Positions 1 through 9,678 of a stretch of DNA of 64,000 nucleotides are shown here, piece by piece (position 1 is the stretch's first letter; each line of letters starts with the position of its first letter). Source of the stretch: Pseudoalteromonas luteoviolacea NCIMB 1942. Lineage in GTDB: Bacteria; Pseudomonadota; Gammaproteobacteria; Enterobacterales; Alteromonadaceae. The position numbers were made by a program, and so were the translations under genes. The stretch is from NCBI RefSeq assembly GCF_001625595.1, contig NZ_AUXT01000162.1:1-64000 (forward strand). The letters are read 5' to 3'. The notes beneath the pieces were generated by a model. The model did not search any database and had not been told where the DNA came from. It saw only the letters and a program-made list of their open reading frames with translations.

Positions 1-62
1 TCAATGATTATCTTCTTCGGTATATGGTTTGAAGATCTGATCACACTAAGGAAGTTTAGTTC

Positions 63-96
63 AAAAAAATCCCCGCTAATTTCTTAGCGAGGATTT
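63..96 (-). terminator. Rho-independent terminator
   Basis: A 13-bp stem (67-79 with 84-96, one G-U type mismatch) closes a TTTC loop. On the minus strand it is followed by a run of seven U. It lies just past the 3' end of the DUF4124 gene and probably ends that transcript. The first ~60 bases of the window hold no gene that can be assigned. Confidence 0.7.
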
Positions 97-146
97 GTGT
101 ATACGAGACAGGCATAATACAGCCTTTTTTATCTCATATTTTGGTG

Positions 147-659
147 TTAAATATCTTCGAGCGCTTTGGCACGTTGATCTATGAGTTTTTGCACATTCTG
201 TGCATCTTTCACCAGTTTTTTCACATCTGTTGGCTTCATATTATCTACATCAATCTTGCCATCAGAGGGGCTTTTTTCTTGACGTAGCTGCTCCAAAATC
301 TCAGTATTTTCAGCAGCCATAATAGTCATTTTAGTAGGATCAAGCGTATGAACTTGACTTTTTACTCGACTATTTGGCCTGTCTGAATAATGCCAATTTC
401 CTTTTGCATCTTGCCACTTATAAATTGTTGTTTGTGAAGTTGCTGTTTGCTCATCGTCATTAAGCACTTTCTTAGCTGAATCGACGGCCTTGCCTAACTC
501 TCGCTTTGACTGATCTAGCAGTGCACTTGCTTGCTGCTGCGCATTGCCAAAAATCATATCTACACTAAGCCAAGGTTTTCCGTCCGGACGTTTAATGACA
601 AATAAAGAACCAAGCCCGATAAGCATGATCATAATGATGAGGTAACTGGAATATTTCAT
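147..659 (-). CDS. DUF4124 domain protein, membrane anchored
   Basis: A 170-residue protein of unknown function. Residues about 5-22 form one hydrophobic N-terminal segment, so the protein is probably anchored in the inner membrane with the rest in the periplasm. Residues about 75-110 (YKWQDAKGNWHYSDRPN) carry the Y-K-W-x-D-x-x-G-x-x-H-Y-S-D-x-P signature of DUF4124, a short beta domain found in many proteobacterial envelope proteins. The C-terminal third is charged and probably helical. The ATG is preceded by GGGAG at good spacing. It stands alone, with its own terminator downstream and a 180-bp gap to the cys operon. The family call is fairly secure; no biochemical role is known to me. Confidence 0.75.
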   Translation of the reverse strand: MKYSSYLIIMIMLIGLGSLFVIKRPDGKPWLSVDMIFGNAQQQASALLDQSKRELGKAVDSAKKVLNDDEQTATSQTTIYKWQDAKGNWHYSDRPNSRVKSQVHTLDPTKMTIMAAENTEILEQLRQEKSPSDGKIDVDNMKPTDVKKLVKDAQNVQKLIDQRAKALEDI

Positions 660-777
660 TTAGGCACTCCCTGTTTCTTGAGGCCACACCTTTAGAGTAT
701 AGCTCTTTCTAAGCTAGAGTTTGACAATTGAGTAGAAAATTATCAATCCATAAATAACAATATTTAGTGACCTACAA

Positions 778-813
778 ACTAAAACAGCCACTCGATAAGA
801 GCAGCTGTTTAGT
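778..813 (-). terminator. Probable terminator of the cysJIH operon
   Basis: Inverted repeat AAACAGC / GCTGTTT (782-788 with 804-810), extended by ACT/AGT across a one-base bulge. On the minus strand it runs into a U-rich stretch. It lies about 30 bp past the cysH stop. The stem is short, so this is a moderate call. Confidence 0.45.
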
Positions 814-843
814 CACAAGAATTAGTACATGTATTACAAGTAT

Positions 844-1584
844 TTAAATACCATCGCCATCAATATGAAGGCCACACTCTCGATTTAACCCAAAGAAACG
901 CGTTTCTTCTTCAGTCATACCCGGCTCAAGTTTTCGGGTTGTGTGTACATCCCCCATTGACACATAACCTTGCTCCCAAAGAGGGTGGTAAGGCAAGTCA
1001 TGTTTCGTTAGGTATTGATATACATCTCGATTATTCCACTCAATAATCGGATACACCTTTACACTACCTCGGCTGATCTCTAAAACCGGCTTGTCAGCAC
1101 GAGAGGACGACTGCTGTCTGCGTAAACCACTAAACCATGTGCCAACATTCAGCTCTTTTAAAGCACGCGTCATTGGCTCAACTTTATTTAGTGTATTGTA
1201 TTTTTTAATCCCTTCTTCACCTTGTTCCCACAATTTGCCAAACTTAGCTTCTTGCCAAGCAGGACTATAGTCACTGCGATAGACCCGAAGGTTTAAGTTT
1301 AGTCTTTGTGTCAAATCATCAATGAATTGATACGTCTCAGGAAATAGGTAACCGGTGTCAGTTAAGACCACAGGAATATCTTTTTTTTGCTGTGATACCA
1401 GGTGCAACATCACCGCTGCCTGAATACCAAAACTGGATGACAGCATATGGGTATCAGGCAAGTTCTCAAGTGCCCAAGCAACACGCTCTTCGACACTTTT
1501 TTGTACCAACATGCCGTTAGCATCGGCAAGCAACGCTTGTTGTGTTGCCTTGTCTAACGTCAATATTTGCTTAAACTCGCTCAT
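844..1584 (-). CDS. cysH: Phosphoadenosine phosphosulfate reductase
   Basis: Thioredoxin-dependent PAPS reductase, which turns PAPS into sulfite and adenosine 3',5'-bisphosphate in assimilatory sulfate reduction (cytoplasm). Visible signatures are the [13 protein letters not shown] phosphate-binding region, the [14 protein letters not shown] segment, [12 protein letters not shown], and the C-terminal ECGLH motif with the catalytic Cys. No extra Cys pairs for an iron-sulfur cluster are seen, so it is PAPS rather than APS type. The reading frame extends 11 codons further upstream. I chose the internal ATG (MSEFKQ) because AGGA sits six bases before it and the resulting 246 residues match the E. 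coli enzyme (244). Last gene of cysJ-cysI-cysH; a GGGCGC/GCGCCC hairpin lies in the short gap after cysI. Confidence 0.95.
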   Translation of the reverse strand: MSEFKQILTLDKATQQALLADANGMLVQKSVEERVAWALENLPDTHMLSSSFGIQAAVMLHLVSQQKKDIPVVLTDTGYLFPETYQFIDDLTQRLNLNLRVYRSDYSPAWQEAKFGKLWEQGEEGIKKYNTLNKVEPMTRALKELNVGTWFSGLRRQQSSSRADKPVLEISRGSVKVYPIIEWNNRDVYQYLTKHDLPYHPLWEQGYVSMGDVHTTRKLEPGMTEEETRFFGLNRECGLHIDGDGI

Positions 1585-1620
1585 AGCTTGTCCTATTATC
1601 GGGCGCGAAGCGCCCATTAA

Positions 1621-3345
1621 TTAAGCGTGGAAATCCGTTTTAGAAACTTTCACTTCTGCAACAATGCCTTTGCGAATAACAAAGTCACCAAAACACTCTT
1701 GTTCGTTGCGCTCTGAAGCCCACTGACCAATTAATTCATCTAATGCAGGTAGGTATGTTTCTTCACCCACATTCTCTAAGTAAAGTTTCGGTACACGTGT
1801 ACCTTCACGGTTACCACCAAGATAAACGTTATATTTACCCGGACCTTTACCTACTAAGCCTACTTCTGCCAACATGGCACGGCCACAACCATTCGGACAG
1901 CCAACAACACGTAAAATAATGTCATCATTTGCGATTTCATGTTTCGCAAGCAATGCTTCCGTTTTTTCAACTAAGTCAGGTAAGTAACGCTCTGCTTCAG
2001 CCATTGCAAGTGGGCACGTCGGCATTGCCACACACGCCATAGAGCTCTTTCTTTGCTCTGTATGTGTGTCGTCAATTAAACCGTGTTCACGGGCAATCTG
2101 TTCGATCTGTGCTTTGTCTTCTTCCGCCACACCTGCAATGATCAAGTTTTGATTCGCAGTCATACGGAAGTCACCTTTATGGATTTCTGCAATCTTGCGA
2201 CAACCAGTTTTTAGCGACTTTTCAGGGTAGTCAAGAATACGGCCACTCTGTAAAAACAGCGTCAAGTGATGTTTGCCATCAATACCCTCTACCCAACCGA
2301 AGCTGTCACCGCGGTGGGTAAATTCGTAAGGACGGCTCTGTTCAAATGTAACACCTGCACGTTTCTCTACTTCAGCCTTGAAAGCATCAATGCCAAACGC
2401 GTCGAGCGTGTATTTGGTCTTTGCATTTTTACGATTTACACGGTTACCCCAGTCACGCTGTACACTCACTACGTGCTCTGCCACTGCTAAGGTGTGCTCT
2501 AGCGGGATAAAACCAAAATCATCTGCACGACGTGGGTAGGTGTTCACATCGCCGTGTGTCATTGCCAATCCACCACCTACTAACACGTTAAAACCAACTA
2601 ACTTGCCTTCTTCCGCGATTGCTACAAAGTTCAAGTCATTTGCATGCACGTCAACTTCGTTGTTTGGTGGAATAGTAACAGTCGTTTTAAACTTACGTGG
2701 CAAGTATGTTGAACCTAGGATAGGCTCTAGCTCTGTCGAGTCTTTACGCTCACCATTGAGCCAAATTTCTAAATACGCGCGCGTCTTAGGTAGTAGATGC
2801 TCAGAAATTTTTGCAGCCCATTCATACGCTTCTTGGTGTAGCTCAGATTCTACAGGGTTCGTTGTACATAAAACGTTTCGGTTTACGTCACCCGCCGTTG
2901 CAATCGAGTCAATGCCAACATCATGAAGTGTTAAGTGCATTTCTTTAATATGTGGTTTTAACACACCGTGAAATTGGAAAGTTTGACGCGTTGTAAGACG
3001 GATACTCCCGTAAGAAGTTTTCTCTTCAGCAAATTTGTCAATTGCTAACCACTGCTCTGGCTTAATAATCCCGCCAGGCATACGCGCACGTAGCATTACA
3101 TTGTGTAGCGGCTCAAGCTTTTGCTTGACACGCTCGGCACGAATATCACGGTCATCTTGCTGATACATACCGTGGAAACGGATCAGCTGGAAGTTATCTT
3201 TGGTAAAACCACCCGTTAACTGATCACCTAAATCAGTTTCGATGGTGCCACGTAAGTGTTCACTATCGGTTTTTAATCGCTCGTTGTCAGCAAATTTTGC
3301 ATCGGGATCGTGCTTACTATTTGGCTTGTAATCTTGGTTGCTCAT
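1621..3345 (-). CDS. cysI: Sulfite reductase (NADPH) hemoprotein beta subunit
   Basis: Siroheme and [4Fe-4S] subunit that carries out the six-electron reduction of sulfite to sulfide, taking electrons from CysJ. About 574 residues, against 570 in E. coli. The four cluster/siroheme cysteines are visible as [16 protein letters not shown] (preceded by another Cys five residues earlier) and [12 protein letters not shown] near residues 435-490. The siroheme-contact region [12 protein letters not shown] is near residue 125. Two ATGs are in frame at the 5' end; the second is chosen because AGGA lies six bases upstream of it, whereas it abuts the first. The gap to cysJ is 54 bp, consistent with one operon. 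Confidence 0.96.
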   Translation of the reverse strand: MSNQDYKPNSKHDPDAKFADNERLKTDSEHLRGTIETDLGDQLTGGFTKDNFQLIRFHGMYQQDDRDIRAERVKQKLEPLHNVMLRARMPGGIIKPEQWLAIDKFAEEKTSYGSIRLTTRQTFQFHGVLKPHIKEMHLTLHDVGIDSIATAGDVNRNVLCTTNPVESELHQEAYEWAAKISEHLLPKTRAYLEIWLNGERKDSTELEPILGSTYLPRKFKTTVTIPPNNEVDVHANDLNFVAIAEEGKLVGFNVLVGGGLAMTHGDVNTYPRRADDFGFIPLEHTLAVAEHVVSVQRDWGNRVNRKNAKTKYTLDAFGIDAFKAEVEKRAGVTFEQSRPYEFTHRGDSFGWVEGIDGKHHLTLFLQSGRILDYPEKSLKTGCRKIAEIHKGDFRMTANQNLIIAGVAEEDKAQIEQIAREHGLIDDTHTEQRKSSMACVAMPTCPLAMAEAERYLPDLVEKTEALLAKHEIANDDIILRVVGCPNGCGRAMLAEVGLVGKGPGKYNVYLGGNREGTRVPKLYLENVGEETYLPALDELIGQWASERNEQECFGDFVIRKGIVAEVKVSKTDFHA

Positions 3346-3399
3346 TGTCATTCCTAAATTCGTATGCTGTGACGGAAAATAAGTGCGTTATGACGTCTA

Positions 3400-5217
3400 T
3401 TAATAGACGTCTTTTTGATAACGGTTAGCACTACGCAGCTCTTTTAAATATTGCTCGGCCTGCTCATCGTCTTTTCCACCATGGGTCTTAACAATGTCCA
3501 ACAGTGCCTGGTGTACATCTTTAGCCATACGCGTGGCATCACCACATACGTAGAAATGTGCACCTTTCTCTAACCAAGCAAAAACGTCTGCGCCCTTCTC
3601 ACGAATACGATCTTGGACGTAAATTTTCTCTGCCTGGTCCCGACTAAATGCCAAATCAACACGATTTAGCATTCCAGATTTCACATACCCTTGAACTTCA
3701 ACTTGGTATAAGAAATCTTGTGTAAAGTGTGGGTTACCAAAGAACAGCCAGTTCTCACCTTCCGCTTCACGTGCATCACGCTCCTGTAAAAACGCTCTGA
3801 AAGGCGCAATCCCAGTACCTGGACCAACCATGATTACAGGCGTGTTATCGTCAGCTGGCAAACGGAAGTTATCATTGTGTTCGCTAAATACTTTGACCTT
3901 TGTACCTTCTTCTACGCAATGTGCTAAGAAGCCTGAACAGCCACCATAATGTTGCTCACCAAAGGCTTCGAATTCAACTAGCCCCACAGTCAAGTGCACC
4001 TCTTCTTCTACCTCTGCTTGGCTTGAAGCAATCGAGTACAAACGCGCTTGGATTTTACGACAACAGTCCACAAGGGCTTGTGCTGCAATGTCGCTTGGAT
4101 TTTGTCTAATAACATCAAATATCTGACGGGCATCTAGATACTCACGCAGTGCCGCTTTGTCGGTCACCAACTGTGCAAGTTCCTCATTCCCAGTTGCCGC
4201 AGCATATTTTTCGACAAAGCCAGGGTAAGATTGTGTCAACTCTAGCTTTTCAATTAATGCTTCTCGAACACTTAACGTATCTTCGCCTAGCTTAACTTCG
4301 GCATCAGCAGCAATATTTAAGGCAATGAGTACTTCATCAACCAGCGCTTCGTCATTTAAGAAATACACACCAAGTGCATCACCTGGTTGGTAGCTTATGT
4401 CAGACCCTTCGAGGTCGATTTCAATATGACGAACATCTTTAGTCGAATCACGTCCAGTAATCTTAACTGCTGACGAAATTTCAGCTGTAAAAGGGTTCTG
4501 TTTTGTATATTGGCTATGTGCAGCTTGCGGTGCGCCAAATGGCGCATTTACTACATTGGCACCGCCAGCACTTTGCTGTGCTTTTAACTCTGGTTCAAGT
4601 GCATCTAAGGCAGATGCAATCCAAGCTTCTGCTTGCTCATCATAATCGACATCTAAGTCAGCACGTGCCACAACGCTTTGCGCACCCAGCTTTTGCAAGC
4701 GCTCTTCAAAATCAATGGCAGTTTGACAGAAAAACTCATAGCTAGAATCACCCAACCCAAGTACGGCGATTTTTACACCCTCTAACTTTGGCGCTTTTTT
4801 GCCAACCAAAAATTCATGTAGATTTTCTGCGTCTTCAGGTGGCTCACCTTCACCGTATGTAGAAACAGCAACAGCGATGAACTTTTCTTTTTTCAAGTTG
4901 CCCGGCTTATAATCGGCCATGTTAACAAGCTTAGCCGTTAAACCACGAGCCTTAGCTTGTGCTTCAAGCTGTGCCGCAACGCCTTTGGCATTGCCTGTTT
5001 GCGAACCATATAAAATAGTAAGTGGTGCTGCTTCTTGCGCAGGTGCAGCCGTTTGCCCGATTACGCCACCGAGCGCCGCAGTATTGGCATTAGCAGCCAA
5101 GTAACCACTCACCCAAGCCTGTTGAATTGGATTAAGCTCAGCCACCAACCCTTGTAACTTTTGCAGTTGTTCTTGTGAAAGCGGACTTGCCGCAGCACTC
5201 AGTTGACTCAACAACAT
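3400..5217 (-). CDS. cysJ: Sulfite reductase (NADPH) flavoprotein alpha subunit
   Basis: Diflavin reductase that passes electrons from NADPH through FAD and FMN to CysI. 605 residues, close to the E. coli length (599). Domains in order: an N-terminal helical segment; a flavodoxin/FMN domain about 65-205 (ILYGSQTGNAKGVA, STYGEGEPPEDAE, LGLGDSSYEFFC); an FAD domain with connecting helices about 235-460 (RLYSIASSQ); and an NADPH domain about 460-605 (GPGTGIAPFRAFLQER). The terminal RYQKDVY matches the aromatic tail stacking on FAD in this family. First gene of the cysJIH operon. A perfect dyad in its upstream region (5292-5328) is a possible control element. Confidence 0.96.
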   Translation of the reverse strand: MLLSQLSAAASPLSQEQLQKLQGLVAELNPIQQAWVSGYLAANANTAALGGVIGQTAAPAQEAAPLTILYGSQTGNAKGVAAQLEAQAKARGLTAKLVNMADYKPGNLKKEKFIAVAVSTYGEGEPPEDAENLHEFLVGKKAPKLEGVKIAVLGLGDSSYEFFCQTAIDFEERLQKLGAQSVVARADLDVDYDEQAEAWIASALDALEPELKAQQSAGGANVVNAPFGAPQAAHSQYTKQNPFTAEISSAVKITGRDSTKDVRHIEIDLEGSDISYQPGDALGVYFLNDEALVDEVLIALNIAADAEVKLGEDTLSVREALIEKLELTQSYPGFVEKYAAATGNEELAQLVTDKAALREYLDARQIFDVIRQNPSDIAAQALVDCCRKIQARLYSIASSQAEVEEEVHLTVGLVEFEAFGEQHYGGCSGFLAHCVEEGTKVKVFSEHNDNFRLPADDNTPVIMVGPGTGIAPFRAFLQERDAREAEGENWLFFGNPHFTQDFLYQVEVQGYVKSGMLNRVDLAFSRDQAEKIYVQDRIREKGADVFAWLEKGAHFYVCGDATRMAKDVHQALLDIVKTHGGKDDEQAEQYLKELRSANRYQKDVY

Positions 5218-5291
5218 TGATTATTCCCCGTAACCCATTTCGATTTACTTGCTCTCGCACCTGATTGTTCAGGTCATTTTATAGCATGCAG

Positions 5292-5328
5292 GATACTGTT
5301 CCTATCTCACAAAAAAAAGAACAGTATC
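5292..5328. promoter_or_regulatory. 10-bp perfect inverted repeat upstream of cysJ
   Basis: GATACTGTTC and GAACAGTATC are separated by 17 bases, including an A8 tract, about 75-110 bp upstream of the cysJ start and about 160 bp upstream of the divergent nuclease gene. It could be an operator or an RNA hairpin. CysB sites are not usually such dyads, so no regulator is assigned. Confidence 0.4.
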
Positions 5329-5487
5329 TGCTTTGTTATTCCTTTTAGTTATGAAAAGAAAAAAACTCCAAATAAAACAGATTAAAAGTAGTGAACATTT
5401 TTTGATCAAAAGTTACTTAACATATTAATAACCATCAAGTACATTATCTGACCTTAATTAACCTACTCAAAACAATAAGAGAGAAAA

Positions 5488-7116
5488 ATGAAACACCGTA
5501 AAAATCACAGGTTCAGTATAAAGACTGCTGTTTTAATTGGGTTAGTTTGCCCAACAGTAAGCGCTGAAATCAGCAATGGTAGCTTTGAAAATTGGCTACA
5601 AAGCACGCCGAGTAATTGGTCTACTATTGATACTGGCATTACACTTAGCCAAGTAAGTTCGCCTATAAAAGACGGTCAAAGCGCCGCTGCTGTTACAGTA
5701 AATACAGCGACGCAGGGTCGTACCGACTTGCGACAGACGATTTCTGTCACTGGTGGACAAAGCTATACATTCAGTACATGGGTCTATCACACCGAAGGCA
5801 ATGTAAAAGCAAGGTTATATGTTGATGGTTACAGGGGTTACTCCAACGAAAATCAAACTGCCCAATGGCAGCAATTAACCTATCAATATACAGCCAACAG
5901 CAGTAAAAACATTGAGGTCGGCCTGCGATTTTATGACACAAACGGGTTTGATGGCTCAGAAGTGGTGTATGTAGATCACTTTATGCCAAGTGACACAACG
6001 ACAACTCCTCCTCCTCCTACCCAATGCCAACAAAACCCAGTCCAATTTAAACTTGTCACCGATAACTATGCCAACGAGACAAGTTGGGAGTTGAAAAACA
6101 AGCAAGGACAAGTAATAAAAAGTGGCAATGGCTACGCCAATACCACGACATATACCGAGTCACTATGTTTAGCAGACGATACATACACATTTATTATTTC
6201 TGATAGCTATGGAGATGGCATTTGCTGTTCACAGGGCAATGGTAGTTATGAATTAACATTCAATAATCAAGTACTGGTTTCTGGTGGCCAATTTAGTAAC
6301 CAAGAGCAAAAACAATTCACTCTAGGGAATGGTGATGGTGGCGGTGGCCAAGACCCAACTGGTTACTACGCATCTGCCGCTGGTCTATCAGGATTTACAC
6401 TAAAATCTCAACTGCATGCGATCATTAAAGATCACAACAACCGTGGTTACAGTGCCCTTTGGTCCTTCATTGATCAGTACGAACGCGACAGCTTCTTTGA
6501 GAAGGACAATACCGTGTTGGATAGATATTCTGAAAAGCCAACCACTGCTGATACCGTGAGCTTTACAGCGGTAGGCGATCAATGTGGTAGCTACAGAGGC
6601 GAAGGTGATTGTTACAATCGAGAGCACTCATTTCCTAAGAGCTGGTTTGGTGGCAAAGTAGAACCAATGAACTCTGATGTGCATCATATTTTCGCTTCAG
6701 ATGGTTTTGTTAACGCAAAGCGCAATAGCTACCCATTTGGTGAGGTTGGTAGTGCCAGTTATTCCTCCAGCAACGGTAGTAGGCTGGGAAGTGCCAGTGG
6801 TATCAATTACTCAGGTACAGTCTTTGAGCCCATCGACCAGTTCAAAGGAGACATTGCGCGTATTTATTTCTACATGGCAACACGCTATGAAAATGTCGTT
6901 GCTGGTTGGCAGAATAAATCTAGCTACGGCAACGATGTATTAAATGGTACTGCGAATGTGGTTTTTGAACCTTGGGTAGTTGCACTTCTTAAACGGTGGC
7001 ACCAACAAGACCCAGTGGATGATTTAGAGCGTGCGCGTAATCAAGCGGCCTATGAATACCAAGGCAACCGTAACCCTTATGTTGACCATCCAGAATTTGT
7101 CGAAAAAATTTGGTAA
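5488..7116 (+). CDS. Modular secreted endonuclease I family nuclease
   Basis: A 542-residue exported nuclease. Residues 1-26 are a signal peptide (basic start, hydrophobic core, VSA). About 27-170 is a beta-sandwich resembling carbohydrate-binding CenC-type modules (NGSFENW start, QTISVTGGQSYTFSTWV, ending VYVDHF). A TTTTPPPPT linker leads to a second beta domain, about 178-280, with four Cys and SDSYGDGICC, as seen in secreted proteins. After a Gly-rich linker comes endonuclease I, about 290-542: NREHSFPKSWF and DVHHIFASDG hold the catalytic His and metal ligands, AKRNSYPFG follows, and GNRNPYVDHPE closes the family C-terminus. It probably degrades extracellular DNA for nutrient or biofilm use. 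AGAGAGAAAA precedes the ATG. Extra binding modules suggest attachment to polysaccharide or cell surfaces (inference). Confidence 0.88.
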   Translation: MKHRKNHRFSIKTAVLIGLVCPTVSAEISNGSFENWLQSTPSNWSTIDTGITLSQVSSPIKDGQSAAAVTVNTATQGRTDLRQTISVTGGQSYTFSTWVYHTEGNVKARLYVDGYRGYSNENQTAQWQQLTYQYTANSSKNIEVGLRFYDTNGFDGSEVVYVDHFMPSDTTTTPPPPTQCQQNPVQFKLVTDNYANETSWELKNKQGQVIKSGNGYANTTTYTESLCLADDTYTFIISDSYGDGICCSQGNGSYELTFNNQVLVSGGQFSNQEQKQFTLGNGDGGGGQDPTGYYASAAGLSGFTLKSQLHAIIKDHNNRGYSALWSFIDQYERDSFFEKDNTVLDRYSEKPTTADTVSFTAVGDQCGSYRGEGDCYNREHSFPKSWFGGKVEPMNSDVHHIFASDGFVNAKRNSYPFGEVGSASYSSSNGSRLGSASGINYSGTVFEPIDQFKGDIARIYFYMATRYENVVAGWQNKSSYGNDVLNGTANVVFEPWVVALLKRWHQQDPVDDLERARNQAAYEYQGNRNPYVDHPEFVEKIW

Positions 7117-7135
7117 CTAGGGTGGCATACTGTTG

Positions 7136-7157
7136 CTGTTTTAACGTGTTAAAACAG
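7136..7157. repeat. 22-nt perfect palindrome after the nuclease gene
   Basis: CTGTTTTAAC-GT-GTTAAAACAG lies 20 bp past the nuclease stop. Without a U-tract on the plus strand it may be an mRNA 3' stabilising stem or a weak terminator. Confidence 0.4.
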
Positions 7158-7171
7158 CTGTAAAGAAAAAA

Positions 7172-7193
7172 GCGGCCTAATCCATTAGGCCGC
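7172..7193 (-). terminator. Rho-independent terminator of the DUF3103-like gene
   Basis: GCGGCCTAA / TTAGGCCGC stem with a TCCA loop. Read on the minus strand it is followed by CTTTTTTCTTT, a good U-tract. It lies in the gap between convergent genes, 110 bp past the minus-strand stop. Confidence 0.7.
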
Positions 7194-7305
7194 GCAACAT
7201 ACTCAGCGCAGAGTCTACGTGAGTGTTTAATAAAGGTAAGCTAACCTTCTTCCTATCCTGTAAACCGTTTTGATCTTCCACCACCGCCGCGATTTACAAG
7301 TGTAC

Positions 7306-8490
7306 TTACCTTGGCTCTATCGTTAAGGGAGATAAAGTCATTTTCGCGTTATTGCTTGCCCCCATTACATTGTTGTATTGGCGGTTTTCAAATAACGTAT
7401 AAAATACATCAACATAATCATCATCATTGGTGAACCAGTGACTCGGCATTGCCTTGATTAACTCATTGGTTAACTGAGGAATAATCGCGTAGCCTTGCAC
7501 GTTAGGATCTGGTATCAACCTCATTACTTGCGTCACAATATTCAAGAAGGTTGTTGCAAGCTCTTGATAGTTTGTATTGTCATCATGCTCCATCAACAAT
7601 ACATCAGCTGCCTGCCAACGGTATCTTTCCCAATGAATAAGTATCTGGTTAGGCGTGTAATCTTGGCCATCATGATCTAAGTAAGGTAAATCCACGACGT
7701 CTAAAGCTGGCTCGTCACGGGTTGGACTCACCCCATTTACCACGGCGTACACCTCTGCTGCGCCAGAGATCCAAGGCTCTTTGTCGTCATTTAAACGAAT
7801 GCGGCTTATAACAGAAGTGGATATAGGTGCAGCTTGTTGCTCCAAAAACCCTAAAGACAGTGTATTGCTGTTGCCACCAACAAGTTCGCGATTTTGATTG
7901 AAAACTTTGCGCATCACTTCAATGCCTTCGCGTTGTACGAGTTGTTTATCCAACTCTACAACCAATACCGGACGAGTAGGCATTTTTTGTGCGTCTAATA
8001 AATGTAGCTCACCATTTGCATCAAATGCTTCAACATGTAACCATTCTGTATCATCGCCACGGGGTGCAAAAGCGATTAGAGGCACTTGACCACCTTGCCA
8101 TTGCGATAGCATTGAATCATCCGCTAAGCGTAGCTGGTATACGTTACTACCTTGGCTAGATAGTCCTTTTAACTGTCGAGTTTGTTCACTGGCTTGTGCA
8201 CTTAATTGCGCACTAGTCGCAGGTAGGCCTAAGTCCGAAAAGTTCAGTTTATTAGCACTATTCAATTGATTTAACCAACCAGCTTGCTTGGAGCTTAATT
8301 CCAAAGCCACTGTCTGAGCCACAACTCTTTTGATATCTGCAACTTGTATACTTTGCGAATTAAACCTATCTATCGATTCTAATGCACTTAAAGAAGCGCG
8401 ATTGACGCTCGATAGTTGATCGGCAATAGCTGCTGTACTGGTTATCATTATGGCTGAATTCAGCGCCACAAACTTAAGTAACCTATTCAT
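7306..8490 (-). CDS. Secreted protein, probably DUF3103 family
   Basis: 394 residues with a signal peptide (MNRLLKFVALNSAIMITSTAAIADQ; cleavage predicted near residue 23). The rest is a soluble, mixed alpha/beta protein rich in Asp and Asn. I recognise the layout (a Gln/Ala-rich helical N-terminal part, then a beta region with RPVLVVELDKQ, then a C-terminal part with EHDDNTNYQ) as resembling DUF3103 proteins of Vibrio and Pseudoalteromonas, but cannot confirm it without a profile search. No catalytic motif was recognised. It is a single-gene unit with its own terminator and a 600-bp AT-rich upstream region. Confidence 0.6.
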   Translation of the reverse strand: MNRLLKFVALNSAIMITSTAAIADQLSSVNRASLSALESIDRFNSQSIQVADIKRVVAQTVALELSSKQAGWLNQLNSANKLNFSDLGLPATSAQLSAQASEQTRQLKGLSSQGSNVYQLRLADDSMLSQWQGGQVPLIAFAPRGDDTEWLHVEAFDANGELHLLDAQKMPTRPVLVVELDKQLVQREGIEVMRKVFNQNRELVGGNSNTLSLGFLEQQAAPISTSVISRIRLNDDKEPWISGAAEVYAVVNGVSPTRDEPALDVVDLPYLDHDGQDYTPNQILIHWERYRWQAADVLLMEHDDNTNYQELATTFLNIVTQVMRLIPDPNVQGYAIIPQLTNELIKAMPSHWFTNDDDYVDVFYTLFENRQYNNVMGASNNAKMTLSPLTIEPR

Positions 8491-9108
8491 AACATTTCCT
8501 TGAAATAATCCGTGTGTTTTTTATTTGCCCTAAGATAAACAACTATGTGTGCAACACCACGATAAAACAGCACAATAGATTTATCAAGATATTAATAACA
8601 GATTAACATGAAAAAATTCACAACATCCATATCATAATGATATATAAGACTTTACCAATTATTTAAACAAAAAACTGGATAATGAATTATCGCAATAATA
8701 AGAATTACAGAACTGTGGCATTAGCAAAAAGAAGCCAGTTTGGCATCTAAACCACACCTTATACATTGCAACAGGAACTAAAATACAAAAAATTAAATTA
8801 ATATATTGCAGGTACTTAATGATATATTGGATAGGAGTTTCGCGCTGACATATAGAGTATTTCAGAAATGTAAGAACAAGCTTAGAATGGTAATTCAAGC
8901 AGCCTATTCAGTTATTTTAAACAATCAAGTTAATCTCAACATTTTACCTATTATGGGTTTTTAATTAAAAATAACGTGAACTAAAATCTTGTTCTCAAGT
9001 AAAAGCTCAAAAAAGTCGCTTAAATGCTCATTAAAATTGGAAAGATTTTGCTTACTGCTGTCATGTACCATAATCAGCACTGACAGCAATATTGCATAAG
9101 ATGAAAAA
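8491..9108. other. AT-rich intergenic region, no gene seen
   Basis: About 620 bp of very AT-rich DNA. The only open frame (minus strand, 8659-8898) has unnatural composition (many Ile, Tyr, Cys, Phe) and no ribosome site, so I do not call it. The promoter of the DUF3103-like gene must lie near 8500-8600. Near 9056-9088 an 8-bp inverted repeat (TGCTGTCA / TGACAGCA, 17-base loop) sits just past the stop of the next minus-strand gene and could be a weak terminator. Confidence 0.5.
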
Positions 9109-9489
9109 TTATTTTTCTAGGGGGTAAAGTGTAATCTCAATACCTGCACCAATAGCAGATATACGCAATAAAGTATCAACGTCAATTGCCTGAGAGTAGC
9201 ACTTAGGAGCGGTGCCTGAGGTAAAACCAATATCAAAGGTACGTTTTTTACATCCCAACCATTGCTTCAACGCAGCTTTTGAGCACGACTCAATTAACTC
9301 ACATAAGTGGTTAATCGCCTTGTTAGGACTGGTGACTTCAGCACTAGATTCAATTCTAGCGAGCTCTCTATATTCATCTTTGTCATAGTGTAATACAACA
9401 GCATTGCGCTTTAGATCCTCAACCAAAGCGGAGATGTCGTGTTTGGACTCTAGCTCTAAATCGACATTTAAAAATTGGATTTCTGACAT
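9109..9489 (-). CDS. Conserved-looking hypothetical protein
   Basis: 126 residues, soluble, acidic, with no signal peptide or membrane segment. Two helices with charged pattern (residues 15-80) precede a C-terminal beta part with FDIGFTSG and the end IGAGIEITLYP. That end resembles the C-terminus of small DUF4279-like proteins, some of which are immunity-type proteins, but the match is by eye and weak. Codon use and the well-formed fold pattern support a real gene. It is monocistronic. No function is assigned. Confidence 0.55.
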   Translation of the reverse strand: MSEIQFLNVDLELESKHDISALVEDLKRNAVVLHYDKDEYRELARIESSAEVTSPNKAINHLCELIESCSKAALKQWLGCKKRTFDIGFTSGTAPKCYSQAIDVDTLLRISAIGAGIEITLYPLEK

Positions 9490-9678
9490 TGCGAGTGCGT
9501 TACCTTGCTTTGTGATGGGACCTAAGCCCGCTAATTATTTAATGTTCATACCGCAAATTACCACATAATGAGCGTCAGCCCCCCTTTAAAGTCATACTTT
9601 TGGGTGCGACAATTTGTCACCTTGGATTTTACGTTAATTTCAATAAGCTATCAGCAATTTTGACTAAAAAATAGAGTA

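Noticed and set aside
1..62. Tail of a gene or a Fur site at the left edge (GATAATCATTGA on minus)
   Set aside because: Too short to assign a frame, and the match to Fur covers only one half of the site.
844..5217. cysJIH as part of the siderophore locus (sulfonated catechol of pseudoalterobactin type)
   Set aside because: These are standard assimilation genes separated by unrelated genes; no sulfotransferase or sulfonation enzyme is visible near the cluster.
8659..8898. 79-residue open frame on the minus strand in the AT-rich gap
   Set aside because: Composition dominated by Ile, Tyr, Phe, Cys; no ribosome site; no family resemblance. Likely chance.
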